Below, piece by piece: positions 47,760 through 56,985 of a stretch of DNA of 64,000 nucleotides. The translations under genes were made by a program, and so were the position numbers. A model generated the notes under the pieces. That model made no database searches. It had not been told where the DNA came from and saw only the letters and a list, made by a program, of their open reading frames with translations. The number at the start of each line of letters is the position of its first letter. Position 1 is the first letter of the stretch. The DNA comes from Janthinobacterium sp. PC23-8 (GTDB taxonomy: Bacteria; Pseudomonadota; Gammaproteobacteria; Burkholderiales; Burkholderiaceae_D): positions 2,933,066-2,997,065 of the forward strand of contig NZ_NJGY01000001.1 in assembly GCF_002250505.1 (NCBI RefSeq). Reading direction: 5' to 3'.

Positions 47760-48311
47760 TCAGCCGGCTTTAGGCTGTGGTCCATGGCCGCCATGATGAC
47801 CATGGTAGCCACCCTTGCCACCATGTTTGCCGCCCGGCACGCTGTCATCGAACACTTTCTGTTGTTCCGGCGTCAGTACGGCATAAAACGTTTTCAATGA
47901 CGCCAGGCGGCTTTCCTGGCCGGCGAGGTGCTCCTTCGACATGGCGATCCATTGCTCCATGCGCTCGGGCGCCGACAGCCTGGCGAACGCTTCGCGCTTG
48001 GCCTTCCAGTCGCCGGTGGGTTTTTTCGGCGCATTGGCGGCCGTGAAGGTGGCCCAGGCCGGTTCTTGTGCAGTAGTCAGTTTCAGCTTGTCATGCAGGC
48101 GCGCCTGGTACCTGGCCATGCGTTCGGCCGGGTTGCCGCGCTCGGCCCTATGAGTGCGCGGGCCATCGTGGATGGCCTTCGGGTTGCTGCTGGCGGCCGG
48201 TGCGCTGGCGGGCTCTTGCTGGGCGTGGACGGTCAGCGATGCGGCACCCATGCCGAGTACGCTCAGCGCGATGATCAGGTGTTTGCGTACGGAGTGAAAT
48301 GAGGTGTTCAT
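47760..48311 (-). CDS. Spy/CpxP-family periplasmic chaperone
   Basis: 183 residues from ATG 48311, with AAGGAATCC upstream. Signal peptide (HLIIALSVLGMGAASLTVHA). Two LTxxQ motifs (LTTAQEPAW, LTPEQQKVF) mark the Spy/CpxP helical cradle that protects proteins or binds metals. The tail is rich in His and Gly (HGGKGGYHGHHGGHG), suggesting metal binding. It is divergent from an OmpR-type two-component system, as cpxP is from cpxRA, and is probably a target of it. Confidence 0.85.
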   Translation of the reverse strand: MNTSFHSVRKHLIIALSVLGMGAASLTVHAQQEPASAPAASSNPKAIHDGPRTHRAERGNPAERMARYQARLHDKLKLTTAQEPAWATFTAANAPKKPTGDWKAKREAFARLSAPERMEQWIAMSKEHLAGQESRLASLKTFYAVLTPEQQKVFDDSVPGGKHGGKGGYHGHHGGHGPQPKAG

Positions 48312-48348
48312 CTGGATTCCTTTATAAGTGAAAAAGCATGTACATGTC

Positions 48349-48470
48349 TGTGCACATGAATCCAGTGTGGCGCCGCCATGTTTCCACGAAGTGTCCGCTG
48401 TCCGACAGATTGTATCTGTATGTTTCGTCACATGGTCTATATACAAGACGATACAAATGCGCTGTGCACA
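48349..48470. promoter_or_regulatory. Paired TGTGCACA palindromes in the spy-like/regulator spacer
   Basis: TGTGCACA occurs at 48349-48356 (38 bp before the spy-like start) and at 48463-48470 (inside CTGTGCACAG, 28 bp before the regulator start), close to symmetric in the divergent spacer. Between them, TGTCCGCTGTCCG (48392-48404) runs into the inverted repeat CTGTC-C-GACAG (48398-48408). Probable operator region; the binding protein is inferred only. Confidence 0.5.
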
Positions 48471-48497
48471 GCCCTGTGAAGTGGGGATAATTCAGGC

Positions 48498-49226
48498 ATG
48501 GAAACCACTTCTACAATACTGATCGTCGACGACGACCGCGATATCCGCAGCCTGCTGGCGGATTACCTGGAAACCAACGCCTACCGCACCCTGGGCGCGG
48601 CCGATGGCACTGCCATGTGGAAGGTGTTGGATGAAACCCGGCCCGACCTGATCGTGCTCGACCTGAACTTGCCCGGCGACGACGGCCTGACCCTGTGCCG
48701 CAAGCTGCGCGCGCAGTCGACCGTGCCGGTGATCATGCTGACGGCCCGCAACGAACCGCTGGACCGCATCCTGGGCCTGGAGATGGGCGCCGACGATTAC
48801 CTGCCGAAACCGTTCGAGCCGCGCGAGTTGCTGGCGCGCATACGCAGCGTGCTGCGCCGCAGCCATGCGATGCCGTCGAACGCGCCGTCGGACAAGGCGC
48901 AGCAGATCCGCTTTTCCGGCTGGACCCTGGACCTGACGGCACGCCACCTGCTCAACCCGACCGGCGTGGTGATCATGCTGTCGGGCGCGGAATTCCGCCT
49001 GCTGCGCGTGTTCCTCGAGCATCCCAACCGCGTGCTCAACCGCGACCAGTTGCTCAACCTCACGCAGGGGCGCGACGCCGATCCGTTCGACCGCTCGATC
49101 GATATCCAGATCAGCCGGCTGCGGCAAAAGCTCGGCGAGGATGCGCGCTTGCCGCAAATCATCAAGACCGTGCGCAACGGCGGCTATGTGCTGGCCGGCC
49201 AGGTCAATGTGGAGCCGCACGCGTGA
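48498..49226 (+). CDS. OmpR-family response regulator
   Basis: 242 residues. Receiver with acidic pocket DDD (11-13), D55 and K104; DNA-binding winged helix with SGAEFRLLRVFLEHPNRVLN and FDRSIDIQISRLRQKLGED. Stop overlaps the kinase start (GTGA). With the divergent Spy-like gene and the downstream RND pump it resembles envelope-stress or efflux regulators. No ribosome site stronger than GGGGATAATTC is visible. Confidence 0.93.
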   Translation: METTSTILIVDDDRDIRSLLADYLETNAYRTLGAADGTAMWKVLDETRPDLIVLDLNLPGDDGLTLCRKLRAQSTVPVIMLTARNEPLDRILGLEMGADDYLPKPFEPRELLARIRSVLRRSHAMPSNAPSDKAQQIRFSGWTLDLTARHLLNPTGVVIMLSGAEFRLLRVFLEHPNRVLNRDQLLNLTQGRDADPFDRSIDIQISRLRQKLGEDARLPQIIKTVRNGGYVLAGQVNVEPHA

Positions 49227-50578
49227 AGGCCTTTCTTGGTTCGATGACGGGGCGCGTCTTCATGGTGCTGCTGCTGGGCGTGGTGGCCTCGGCCGCGCTG
49301 ACGCAGTGGCTGGCCGTGGGCGAACGCCAGCGCGCCATCGCGCAGTATCGCGACTATCACGCCGTCGAGCGCGCCGAACAACTGGTGATGTCGACCGACA
49401 TGGTGCCGCTGGCCTCGCGCGCCGCCTACCTGAAGGTGGCCAACAAGGGCAGCGTGCGGCTTGAACTGCGGCCGGACGCGCAACACGCGATCGGTACGCC
49501 GACCGAGTTTTCCACCGCGCTGCAAGCCAAGCTGGGCGAGGCCTTCAAGGTCACCGCACTGGCCCAGCGGCCGGACGCCTGCGTCAAGCCGCAAAAATCA
49601 CCGGACCTGTTTTCGCCCAAGCACTGGGGCGGCACCTGCGAAAGCCTGGACGTGCGCATGCAGGACGGCCACATGCTGCGCCTGCTGGTGCTGCCGCCGC
49701 GCCAGCCCGCTTTCGCCGAACACAACGACTGGATGACCCTGCTGCCTTTCCTGATCAGCATCGCCATCCTTGCTTACCTGGTCACGCGCATGACCATGCG
49801 CCCGTTGAAACAGCTGGCGCAGGCGGCGAAAGATCTGGGCAACGATATCAACCATCCGCCGCTGGCCCTGACGGGTGCGAGCGAAATCCGCCAGGCGAGC
49901 GCGGCCTTCAACGCCATGCAGGCGCGCATCCGCCAGCATATTTTCCAGCGCACGCAGATGCTGGCCGCCATCACCCATGATCTGCAAACCCCGCTCACGC
50001 GATTGCGCCTGCGGCTGGAAAAAGTGGCCGATTCGGACCTGCATGAACGCCTGGTCGGCGATTTGTCGGCCATGCAAAGCATGGTCAAGGAGGGACTGGA
50101 CCTGGCGCGCTCGATGGACAGCACCGAAGCGATGCAGGCGCTCGATGTCGACTCGCTGCTCGACAGCGTCTGTTCGGACGCCGCCGATGCGGGCCAGAAC
50201 GTGACCCTGGAAGGCCAGGCCGGCATGGCCCTGATGGGCCGCCCGATCGCCATGCGGCGCTGCCTGGTCAACCTGATCGACAATGCCGTCAAATATGGCC
50301 AGTACGCGCAGGTGACGGTCGAGCGCCTGGCGGGGGCGGCGCGCATCCGCATCCGTGATGGCGGCCCCGGCATTGCGCCGGACCAGTTGTCCAAGGTGTT
50401 CGAGCCGTTCTACCGCATCGAGACCTCGCGCTCGCGCGAGTCCGGCGGCACTGGCCTGGGATTGACGATCGCGCGCAATATCGCCGAACAGCACGGCGCC
50501 ACGGTGTTGCTGTCCAATCATGTGGACGGCGGGCTGGAAGTGACGCTGGTGGTGCCACAATATTATGCAGGAAAGTGA
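49223..50578 (+). CDS. Sensor histidine kinase
   Basis: 451 residues from GTG 49223, four-base overlap with the regulator. Membrane helices (about 9-28 and 168-190) flank a ~140-residue periplasmic domain with two cysteines (DACVKPQ and GGTCESL) that could form a disulfide. HAMP, then MLAAITHDLQTPLTRLRLRL with H252, and the ATPase domain (NLIDNAVKYG, GGPGIAP, GGTGLGLTIARNI). EnvZ-like layout. 98 bp separate it from the RND adaptor gene, so the pump may form part of the same regulon. Confidence 0.93.
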   Translation: MKAFLGSMTGRVFMVLLLGVVASAALTQWLAVGERQRAIAQYRDYHAVERAEQLVMSTDMVPLASRAAYLKVANKGSVRLELRPDAQHAIGTPTEFSTALQAKLGEAFKVTALAQRPDACVKPQKSPDLFSPKHWGGTCESLDVRMQDGHMLRLLVLPPRQPAFAEHNDWMTLLPFLISIAILAYLVTRMTMRPLKQLAQAAKDLGNDINHPPLALTGASEIRQASAAFNAMQARIRQHIFQRTQMLAAITHDLQTPLTRLRLRLEKVADSDLHERLVGDLSAMQSMVKEGLDLARSMDSTEAMQALDVDSLLDSVCSDAADAGQNVTLEGQAGMALMGRPIAMRRCLVNLIDNAVKYGQYAQVTVERLAGAARIRIRDGGPGIAPDQLSKVFEPFYRIETSRSRESGGTGLGLTIARNIAEQHGATVLLSNHVDGGLEVTLVVPQYYAGK

Positions 50579-50676
50579 TAATTTCCCATGATGCTTTCAT
50601 GCGACAATACTGCCCTTAATGCCTTTCGGCAATTAATTCAACCTGTAAAATCCGCGCCGAAACAGCGTGACGAATA

Positions 50677-51855
50677 ATGAAAAAAACTAGCCTGGCAATC
50701 CTGGTCGGTGCCGCCCTGTGTCTCGGTGGCGGCATCTGGTATTTCAATCATCAGGGCGCCGACAAGCCCAAGGCGGGGGCGGCGGGCAAGGGTGGCGGCC
50801 AGGCGCCAACCAGCGTGAGCGTGGTCAGGCCGGTGCGCCAGGACGTGCCCATCGTGCTGCAGGCCAATGGCAGCGTGACGCCGATCAACAGCGTCGAGCT
50901 GCATCCGCAAACCACCAGCACGATTGCCAAAGTGCATATCCGCGAAGGCCAGTTCGTCAGGCAAGGCGAGCTGATGTTTACCCTGGACGCGCGTGCCGCC
51001 AGCGCGAACGTGGAAAAAGCCCAGGCGCAAGTGTTGCGCGACCGCGCTTCGGTGCAGGACCTGGAACGCCAGCTCAAGCGCAGCAACGATTTGCTGAGCA
51101 AGAATTTCATCGCCCAGGGCGCTGTCGACACCCTGCAAAGCCAGTTAGATGCGGCGCGCGCCTTGCTTGCCGCCGACCAGGCCGCCTTGCGCGCGGCCCA
51201 GGTCGACTCCAGTTATACCGTCTTGCGCGCGCCCCTGAGCGGCCGCGTGGGCGCCATCGGCGTCTATCCGGGCAGCCTGGTGCAGCCCACCACGTCACTG
51301 ACGAGCATTACCCAGCTCGACCCGATCGACGTGGTGTTCACCTTGCCGGAAAGCAGTCTGTCGGCCTTGCTGTCGGCGCAGAAAGCGGGCGACGTGCCGG
51401 TCACGGCGCTGCTGGCCGACGCCGGCAGCAAGCAGGTGCAGGGCAAGCTGAACTTTATCGACAATGCCGTCGATGCGACATCGGGCATGATCAAGGTCAA
51501 GGCGCGCTTCGGCAATACGCAAACCGATCTGTGGCCGGGGCAGTACATCAATACGCAGATGACGGTGCAGACCCTCAAGGACGCACTGGTCATTCCGCAA
51601 AATGCCATTATCACCACCACCGCCGGCACCCTGGTCTACACCATGGAGGCCGACAATACGGCCAAATCGCGCAAGGTCACGCGCGTGCATGGGTTCGGCC
51701 CCAATGCCGCCGTGACGGGCTTGAACGGTGATGAACAAGTGATTGTCGACGGCAAGCAGAACCTGCGTCCGGGCAGCAAGGTGCGCCTGGCGGAAAAGCG
51801 CCCGGAGGTGCTTGAACCTGCTGCCGCCACGACCACGGCGGGCAAGCCAGCATGA
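50677..51855 (+). CDS. RND efflux periplasmic adaptor (MdtA/MexA type)
   Basis: 392 residues. N-terminal membrane anchor (about 5-23), Gly/Lys-rich spacer, lipoyl halves (TIAKVHIREGQFVRQGELMF and YTVLRAPLSGRVGAIGVYPG), helical hairpin between, and C-terminal beta domains. It docks the inner-membrane pump encoded next to an outer-membrane channel; no channel gene is in the window. Overlaps the pump gene by four bases (ATGA). Start ATG 50677. Confidence 0.94.
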   Translation: MKKTSLAILVGAALCLGGGIWYFNHQGADKPKAGAAGKGGGQAPTSVSVVRPVRQDVPIVLQANGSVTPINSVELHPQTTSTIAKVHIREGQFVRQGELMFTLDARAASANVEKAQAQVLRDRASVQDLERQLKRSNDLLSKNFIAQGAVDTLQSQLDAARALLAADQAALRAAQVDSSYTVLRAPLSGRVGAIGVYPGSLVQPTTSLTSITQLDPIDVVFTLPESSLSALLSAQKAGDVPVTALLADAGSKQVQGKLNFIDNAVDATSGMIKVKARFGNTQTDLWPGQYINTQMTVQTLKDALVIPQNAIITTTAGTLVYTMEADNTAKSRKVTRVHGFGPNAAVTGLNGDEQVIVDGKQNLRPGSKVRLAEKRPEVLEPAAATTTAGKPA

Positions 51856-54800
51856 ATCTGTCCGAATTGAGCATCCGCCGCCCCGTGATGGTGGTGCTGC
51901 TGTCGCTCTCCATCATCCTGGCCGGCGTGCTGGCCTATCTGCGCATTCCGGTGGCGGCCTTGCCGAGCTATAACACGCCCGTGATCAACGTCAGCGCCGA
52001 CCTGGCCGGCGCCAGCCCGGAAACCATGGCCTCCTCGGTGGCCTTGCCGCTGGAAAAGCAGTTTTCCACGATTTCCGGCCTGAACCTGATCACCTCCACC
52101 AGTACCCTGGGCAACACTTCGCTGACCTTGGAGTTTGATGCGAGCATCAATGTCAATGAGGCGGCCGTCGACGTGCAGGCGGCGCTGCTGCGCGCGCAGC
52201 GCCAGTTGCCGACCGAAATGACGGACCTGCCGTCCTACCGCAAGGTCAACCCGGCCGACGCGCCGGTGCTGTTCATCCAGATGACGTCGCCATCGTTGAA
52301 TCTGTCGGATCTGAACGACTATGCGGAAAACCTGATCGCCCCGAGCCTGTCGACCTTGCCCGGCGTGGCGCAGGTGGTGGTCAACGGCCAGAAGCGCTTT
52401 GCGGTGCGGGTGCGTGCGCGCGCCGACCTGATGAATGCGCGCGACCTGACCATGGACGAGCTGGCAGCGGCATTGCGCGCCTCGAACACCAATTCGCCGC
52501 TGGGTATTCTTGACGGCCCCAGTCAGACTCTGACCATCCAGGGCAATCCGCAAATGATGAAAGCAGCCGATTTTGCCGAGCTGATCGTCGCCAGCCGCAA
52601 CGGCCAGCCCGTGCGCCTGAAAGACGTGGCCGTGGTGGAAGACAGCTTTCAATCGATCAAGTCGGTCGGCAGTTTCAATGGCGAACGCTCGATCAGCCTG
52701 ATGGTGCAACGCCAGCCCGACGCCAATACGGTGCAGGTGGTCGATGGCGTGCGCCGCCTGCTGCCAGGCTTCAAGGAGCAACTGCCGCAGTCGATCCAGA
52801 TCAGCCTGGTCAACGACCGTTCGCTGTCGATCCGCGAAGCGATCCACGACGTCAACCTGACCCTGGCCCTGACGGTGGTGCTGGTGGTGCTGGTGATCTT
52901 CCTGTTCCTGCACCGCGCGGCCGCCACCTTCATTCCCGCCGTCACCATGCCGATTTCGCTGTTGGGCGCGCTGGCCCTGCTGTACTGGCTCGGTTACAGC
53001 CTCGACAATATCTCGCTGCTGGGCATTACCCTGGCCGTCGGCCTGGTGGTCGATGACGCCATCGTGGTGCTGGAAAACATCGTGCGCCATATCGAGATGG
53101 GCAAGAAGCCGATCCAGGCCGCGCTGGTGGGCGCGAAAGAGATGGGTTTTACCATTATCTCGATTTCCGTCTCGCTGGTGGCCGTGTTCATTCCGATCTT
53201 CTTCATGCCGGGCGTGATCGGCCTGCTGTTCCATGAATTTGCCGTGGTGGTGTCGCTGGCCATCCTGGTGTCGGCCATCATCTCGCTGACCCTGGTGCCG
53301 ATGCTGGCCAGCCGCTTCCTGCCGGCCGGCGCGCAGGGGCACGACAATGAGCACGACCACACCCAGGAAAAAACCTTTATCGGCCGCCATTTCGAAGCCG
53401 GTTTTACGCGCGTGCGCAACGGCTATGTGCGCGTGCTCGACCTGGCGCTGGCGCACCGCACCGTGGTGCTGCTGATTGCGGTGGCCACCTTTGCCCTGAC
53501 GGTGCTCTTGTATGTCACCATACCGAAGGGTTTTTTCCCCGAGGAAGACCTGGGCCAGATCCAGGTCAATACGGAAGCGTCGGAAGATATCTCGTCGGCA
53601 GCGCTGCAGGCCTTGCAGGGGCGCATGGCGGCCGTCATCAAGGCCGACCCCAGCGTGCAGGACGTGACCTCGTTCGTCAGCGGCGGCAATACGGGCCGCA
53701 TGTTCCTGGTGCTCAAACCGCGTACTGAACGGCCGAAAATGCCGGTGGTGCTGGAAAACCTGCGCCGGGCGACGAGCGCCGTGCCCGGCATGGCCGTGTA
53801 TTTCCGTCCGGTGCAAAACTTGCAGCTGGGCGGGCGCCAAAGCAAGAGCCGCTATCAATACACCTTGCAAAGCGTCAGCCCCGACGCCCTGAATGACTGG
53901 GCAGAAAAGTTTTTATCGGGCATGCGCGCCGACCCGGCCTTCCGCGACGTCACCAGCGACTCGCAGATCAAGGGCCTGCAGGCATCGTTGAAGATCGACC
54001 GCGACAAGGCCAATATGCTGGGCGTGCAGATGTCGGATATCCGCACGGCGCTCTACAGCGCCTTTGGCGAACGGCAGGTGTCGACCATTTATTCGTCTGC
54101 CGCCAGCTACTACGTGATCCTGGAGGCGGCCACGCCGGACCGCCAGTATGACGACGCCCTGACGCGCGTGTCGGTGCGCAGCAAGACGGGCGAGCTGGTG
54201 AAACTGTCGAGCATCGCCCGGGTCGAGCGCACCATCGGCCCCACCTCGGTCAACCACCAGGGGCAGCTGCAGGCCGTCACCATCGCCTTCAACCTGGCGC
54301 CGGAGGTGCCGCTCGGCATTGCCACCGGCAAGATCGACGTGATGAGCAAGGGCATGAACCTGCCCGCTTCCATCATTACCCGCTACGGCGGCGACGCGGC
54401 GGTGTTCCAGGATTCGCAGGCTAGCCAGATCATCCTGATCATCGCCGCGCTGGCCGTCATCTATGTGCTGCTGGGGGTCTTGTACGAAAGCTATATCCAC
54501 CCGCTGACCATTTTGGCCGGCCTGCCGTCGGCGGCCGTCGGCGCGCTGCTGACCTTGCGCCTGTTCGGCATGGACCTGACCATGATCGCGATTATCGGCA
54601 TCCTGATGCTGATCGGCATCGTCAAGAAAAACGCCATCATGATGATCGACTTCGCCCTGCATGCGCAGAGGAACGAAGGCCTGGCGCCGGCTGACGCGAT
54701 ACGCCAGGCGTGCATCTTGCGTTTCCGTCCCATCATGATGACCTCGGCGGCGGCCCTGATGGGCGCCTTGCCGATCGCGCTGGGCCTGGGCGCGGGCGCC

Positions 54801-54962
54801 GAGCTGCGCCAGCCGCTGGGCCTGGCCGTGGTCGGCGGCCTGCTGTTCTCGCAAGTCATTACCCTGTTCATTACGCCCGTGATTTATCTGTTCCTCGATA
54901 AATACAGCGGTACGGGACCCATGACGGATGAGCAACTGGTGGCACTTGATAACAAGGCGTGA
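51852..54962 (+). CDS. RND multidrug efflux transporter, HAE1 (AcrB/MdtB) family
   Basis: 1036 residues, twelve membrane helices in the RND layout. The proton-relay acid pair D401-D402 in GLVVDDAIVVLENI identifies a drug-type rather than heavy-metal pump. N-terminus MNLSELSIRRPVMVVLLSLS and the second-half motifs YESYIHPLTILAGLPSAAVG and KKNAIMMIDFAL are typical. Drug range cannot be predicted. Translationally coupled to the adaptor. A weak hairpin CCGG-N5-CCGG with TTTTT (54981-54998) follows. Confidence 0.95.
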   Translation: MNLSELSIRRPVMVVLLSLSIILAGVLAYLRIPVAALPSYNTPVINVSADLAGASPETMASSVALPLEKQFSTISGLNLITSTSTLGNTSLTLEFDASINVNEAAVDVQAALLRAQRQLPTEMTDLPSYRKVNPADAPVLFIQMTSPSLNLSDLNDYAENLIAPSLSTLPGVAQVVVNGQKRFAVRVRARADLMNARDLTMDELAAALRASNTNSPLGILDGPSQTLTIQGNPQMMKAADFAELIVASRNGQPVRLKDVAVVEDSFQSIKSVGSFNGERSISLMVQRQPDANTVQVVDGVRRLLPGFKEQLPQSIQISLVNDRSLSIREAIHDVNLTLALTVVLVVLVIFLFLHRAAATFIPAVTMPISLLGALALLYWLGYSLDNISLLGITLAVGLVVDDAIVVLENIVRHIEMGKKPIQAALVGAKEMGFTIISISVSLVAVFIPIFFMPGVIGLLFHEFAVVVSLAILVSAIISLTLVPMLASRFLPAGAQGHDNEHDHTQEKTFIGRHFEAGFTRVRNGYVRVLDLALAHRTVVLLIAVATFALTVLLYVTIPKGFFPEEDLGQIQVNTEASEDISSAALQALQGRMAAVIKADPSVQDVTSFVSGGNTGRMFLVLKPRTERPKMPVVLENLRRATSAVPGMAVYFRPVQNLQLGGRQSKSRYQYTLQSVSPDALNDWAEKFLSGMRADPAFRDVTSDSQIKGLQASLKIDRDKANMLGVQMSDIRTALYSAFGERQVSTIYSSAASYYVILEAATPDRQYDDALTRVSVRSKTGELVKLSSIARVERTIGPTSVNHQGQLQAVTIAFNLAPEVPLGIATGKIDVMSKGMNLPASIITRYGGDAAVFQDSQASQIILIIAALAVIYVLLGVLYESYIHPLTILAGLPSAAVGALLTLRLFGMDLTMIAIIGILMLIGIVKKNAIMMIDFALHAQRNEGLAPADAIRQACILRFRPIMMTSAAALMGALPIALGLGAGAELRQPLGLAVVGGLLFSQVITLFITPVIYLFLDKYSGTGPMTDEQLVALDNKA

Positions 54963-54980
54963 TCTGTCGGGCAAGAACTG

Positions 54981-54998
54981 CCGGCGCGCCCGGTTTTT
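54981..54998 (+). terminator. Weak terminator after the RND pump gene
   Basis: Four-bp stem CCGG/CCGG with a CGCGC loop and five T, 18 bp after the stop. Short stem, so only tentative. Confidence 0.35.
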
Positions 54999-55201
54999 GT
55001 ATTGCTGTAAGGTGAGTGATACATACGGTAACAACCGTCAAGGGCCGCTTCGGCTACTCTGCCAGTCGATGCAAGGAATGCGGCGATCCTGTACGCTTCG
55101 GGTGGCAAGGACGCCGCAAGTGTTCCCAAAAGCGCGCCGCTCTGGCAATATGACTGCCCGGTTAGATTACCTTTGTTGCTACAAAGAAAGCACGATTTAT
55201 T

Positions 55202-56113
55202 TTGCATGACACGACCCACCCGATGGCGGCCGATACCGGCTATTGCCCCACCTGCGGGCAATTGATCCAGCCACCCCTGACGTATGGCGCGAAGACCGGC
55301 ACCCGCCGCAGGGTGATACTGGGCGTGTCCGTCTTGCTGCACGTGTTGATTGCCGCGTATGCCTTGCTGCATACTGACAAGATCGAAAAAATTCCACCGC
55401 CGAAGAAAGAAAGCGCGATGGTGTATATCGCGCCGATGAAGGACAAGCCGACGCCGAAGCCGACGCCGAAGCCGACCCCGAAGCCGACGCCGAAGGAAAC
55501 CAAGGTCGCCAAGGTCAAGCCGCCGCCACCACGGGCCAGCAAGCCGGTGGTGACGAAAAACGTGCCGCGTGACAAGCCGAAGCTGGAAACCTACACGCCG
55601 CCGCTGGTGTCGAAAGTGCCGTTGCCGCCGCCGCCGGCCGAAGACATGAGCGCCATGATCGAGCAGCGCCGCCAGCAGCGCCAGGCGCAGCAACCGTCGC
55701 CACCGGCCGAGGAAAGCGAAAACGACCGCGCCATGCGCGTGGCCAAGGCCAATATCGCGCGCGCCCAGGGCCGCAATTCGGGCAGCGACAACGAGGATTC
55801 GGGTGGCGTGTTTTCCATCGTCAACCAGACCTCCTTCAGCGCCGAGGTCAAGTTCAAGGGCTGGAACGGCAACTTCAAGCGCAACTGGCTGAAGCAGGAA
55901 AAAGTGGAAATTGGCAACGAACCCGATATCGAATCGGCCATCATCAAGAAGATGATCCAGCTGATCCGCGCCGAAAAGCCGGGCGACTTTGTATGGGAAT
56001 CGCGCCGCCTGGGCCGCAACGTCAACCTCAGCGCCCGCGTCGAGGATACGGCCGAGCTGACCGCCTTCCTGCGCCAGGAATTCTTTTCCGAAAAACGGCC
56101 GGGACGGCGCTAA
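55202..56113 (+). CDS. TonB-like proline-rich membrane protein of unknown function
   Basis: 303 residues if TTG 55202 is used, 296 from ATG 55223; neither has a clear ribosome site. Domains: a short N-terminus with a single CPTC knuckle (YCPTCGQ), one membrane helix (RRVILGVSVLLHVLIAAYAL), a rigid Lys/Pro spacer with four exact KPTP units, a second Pro-rich stretch, and a compact C-terminal domain (about 205-303) with FSIVNQTSFSAEVKFKGWNG and FVWESRRLGRNVNLSARV. The helix-plus-spacer plan is that of TonB, but the C-terminus is not recognisably TonB. I do not know its function. It stands alone between the RND genes and yihA. Confidence 0.75.
   Translation: MHDTTHPMAADTGYCPTCGQLIQPPLTYGAKTGTRRRVILGVSVLLHVLIAAYALLHTDKIEKIPPPKKESAMVYIAPMKDKPTPKPTPKPTPKPTPKETKVAKVKPPPPRASKPVVTKNVPRDKPKLETYTPPLVSKVPLPPPPAEDMSAMIEQRRQQRQAQQPSPPAEESENDRAMRVAKANIARAQGRNSGSDNEDSGGVFSIVNQTSFSAEVKFKGWNGNFKRNWLKQEKVEIGNEPDIESAIIKKMIQLIRAEKPGDFVWESRRLGRNVNLSARVEDTAELTAFLRQEFFSEKRPGRR
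55445..55492 (+). repeat. Four tandem 12-bp units encoding KPTP
   Basis: AAGCCGACGCCG repeated four times (third copy with one change, ACC for ACG). It encodes the extended Lys-Pro spacer and could vary in copy number by slippage. Confidence 0.9.
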
Positions 56114-56147
56114 AAAAAGGCGGCGCACCGAAGTGAGCCGCCTTTTT
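56114..56147. terminator. Bidirectional terminator between the TonB-like gene and yihA
   Basis: AAAAAGGCGGC (56114-56124) / GCCGCCTTTTT (56137-56147), perfect 11-bp stem with T-runs on both strands, between convergent genes. Confidence 0.88.
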
Positions 56148-56170
56148 CACGTGCCACGCCGAATTGACAA

Positions 56171-56920
56171 TCAGGCCGGCTTGTCCGCTTCGGCGCCCGC
56201 TTCCGGTTCCACGTCGTCTTCCATCTCGATCAGTTCAACCATCTGCGCGGCGCCGTCTTCGCTGATGCCGGCCAGTTCCATGATCTTGTCATTGGCTTCC
56301 TCGATGCCGACCCGTTTCAGGGCCGAGAACAGCTGCACCGTGAACGGGAAGCCGACGCCGTCTTCATCGACATAGCTGTCGAGCTTGGCCTTGGCCTGGC
56401 GCAGAGCGTTGACCGACTCGTTGCGGTTCAGTTTGTCGACTTTCGTCAGAATGCAGTGGATCGGCTTGCCGGTCGGCGCGAACCATTCCAGCATCTGGAT
56501 GTCGAGATCCGTAAACGGGCGGCGCGAATCCATGATCAGCACCAGGCCGGCCAGTTGTTCGCGGCGCTGCACATAGTCGCCCAGCAAGCGCTGCCAGTGC
56601 AGCTTGGCCGAGCCCGATACTTCCGCATAGCCATAACCGGGCAAGTCGACCAGCAGGCATTCGATTTCCTCGACAATGGTGGCATCCTTGCGGTGCTGGC
56701 CCACATGGGCGCCGCCGATCGAGAAATAGTTGATATGCTGGGTACGGCCAGGCGTCTTGGAAGCGAACGCCAGGCCTTTCTGGTTGCACAAGATATTGAT
56801 GGCGGTCGATTTGCCGGCATTGGAGCGGCCGGCAAAGGCGATTTCCGGCACCGAGGTATCGGGCAGGTCACGCAGTTGATTGACGGTCGTAAAGAAACGG
56901 GCTTGCCAGAGTTTTGACAT
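56171..56920 (-). CDS. yihA: Ribosome-biogenesis GTPase YihA/YsxC (EngB)
   Basis: 249 residues from ATG 56920. GTPase motifs: G1 GRSNAGKST (31-39), G3 DLPGYGYA, G4 TKVDKL. Also the family signature [12 protein letters not shown]. It acts in late 50S assembly. The last ~30 residues are acidic ([15 protein letters not shown]), an extension beyond the E. coli protein. Divergent from the cytochrome c4 gene across 185 bp, the usual arrangement in beta-proteobacteria. Confidence 0.94.
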   Translation of the reverse strand: MSKLWQARFFTTVNQLRDLPDTSVPEIAFAGRSNAGKSTAINILCNQKGLAFASKTPGRTQHINYFSIGGAHVGQHRKDATIVEEIECLLVDLPGYGYAEVSGSAKLHWQRLLGDYVQRREQLAGLVLIMDSRRPFTDLDIQMLEWFAPTGKPIHCILTKVDKLNRNESVNALRQAKAKLDSYVDEDGVGFPFTVQLFSALKRVGIEEANDKIMELAGISEDGAAQMVELIEMEDDVEPEAGAEADKPA

Positions 56921-56973
56921 GGGAGTAGTGATGCAAGAAAAGGGAGCGATAAGAGAGCAATAACGCCAAGAAG

Positions 56974-56985
56974 CTATTGTACAAT
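56974..56985. promoter_or_regulatory. Perfect palindrome in the yihA/cytochrome c4 spacer
   Basis: TATTGTACAATA is a perfect 12-bp palindrome in an AT-rich patch of the divergent spacer, 54 bp before the yihA start and 121 bp before the cytochrome start. It may be an operator or simply promoter sequence; no known family was matched. Confidence 0.4.

Noticed and set aside
48312..48390. A sigma-54 promoter for the Spy-like gene
   Set aside because: A GG-N10-GC spacing exists on the minus strand, but the flanking bases match the consensus poorly.
54928..55209. A 93-codon plus-strand frame spanning the end of the RND pump gene and the following spacer
   Set aside because: It overlaps the pump's 3' end, has no ribosome site and unlikely composition; the spacer appears non-coding.
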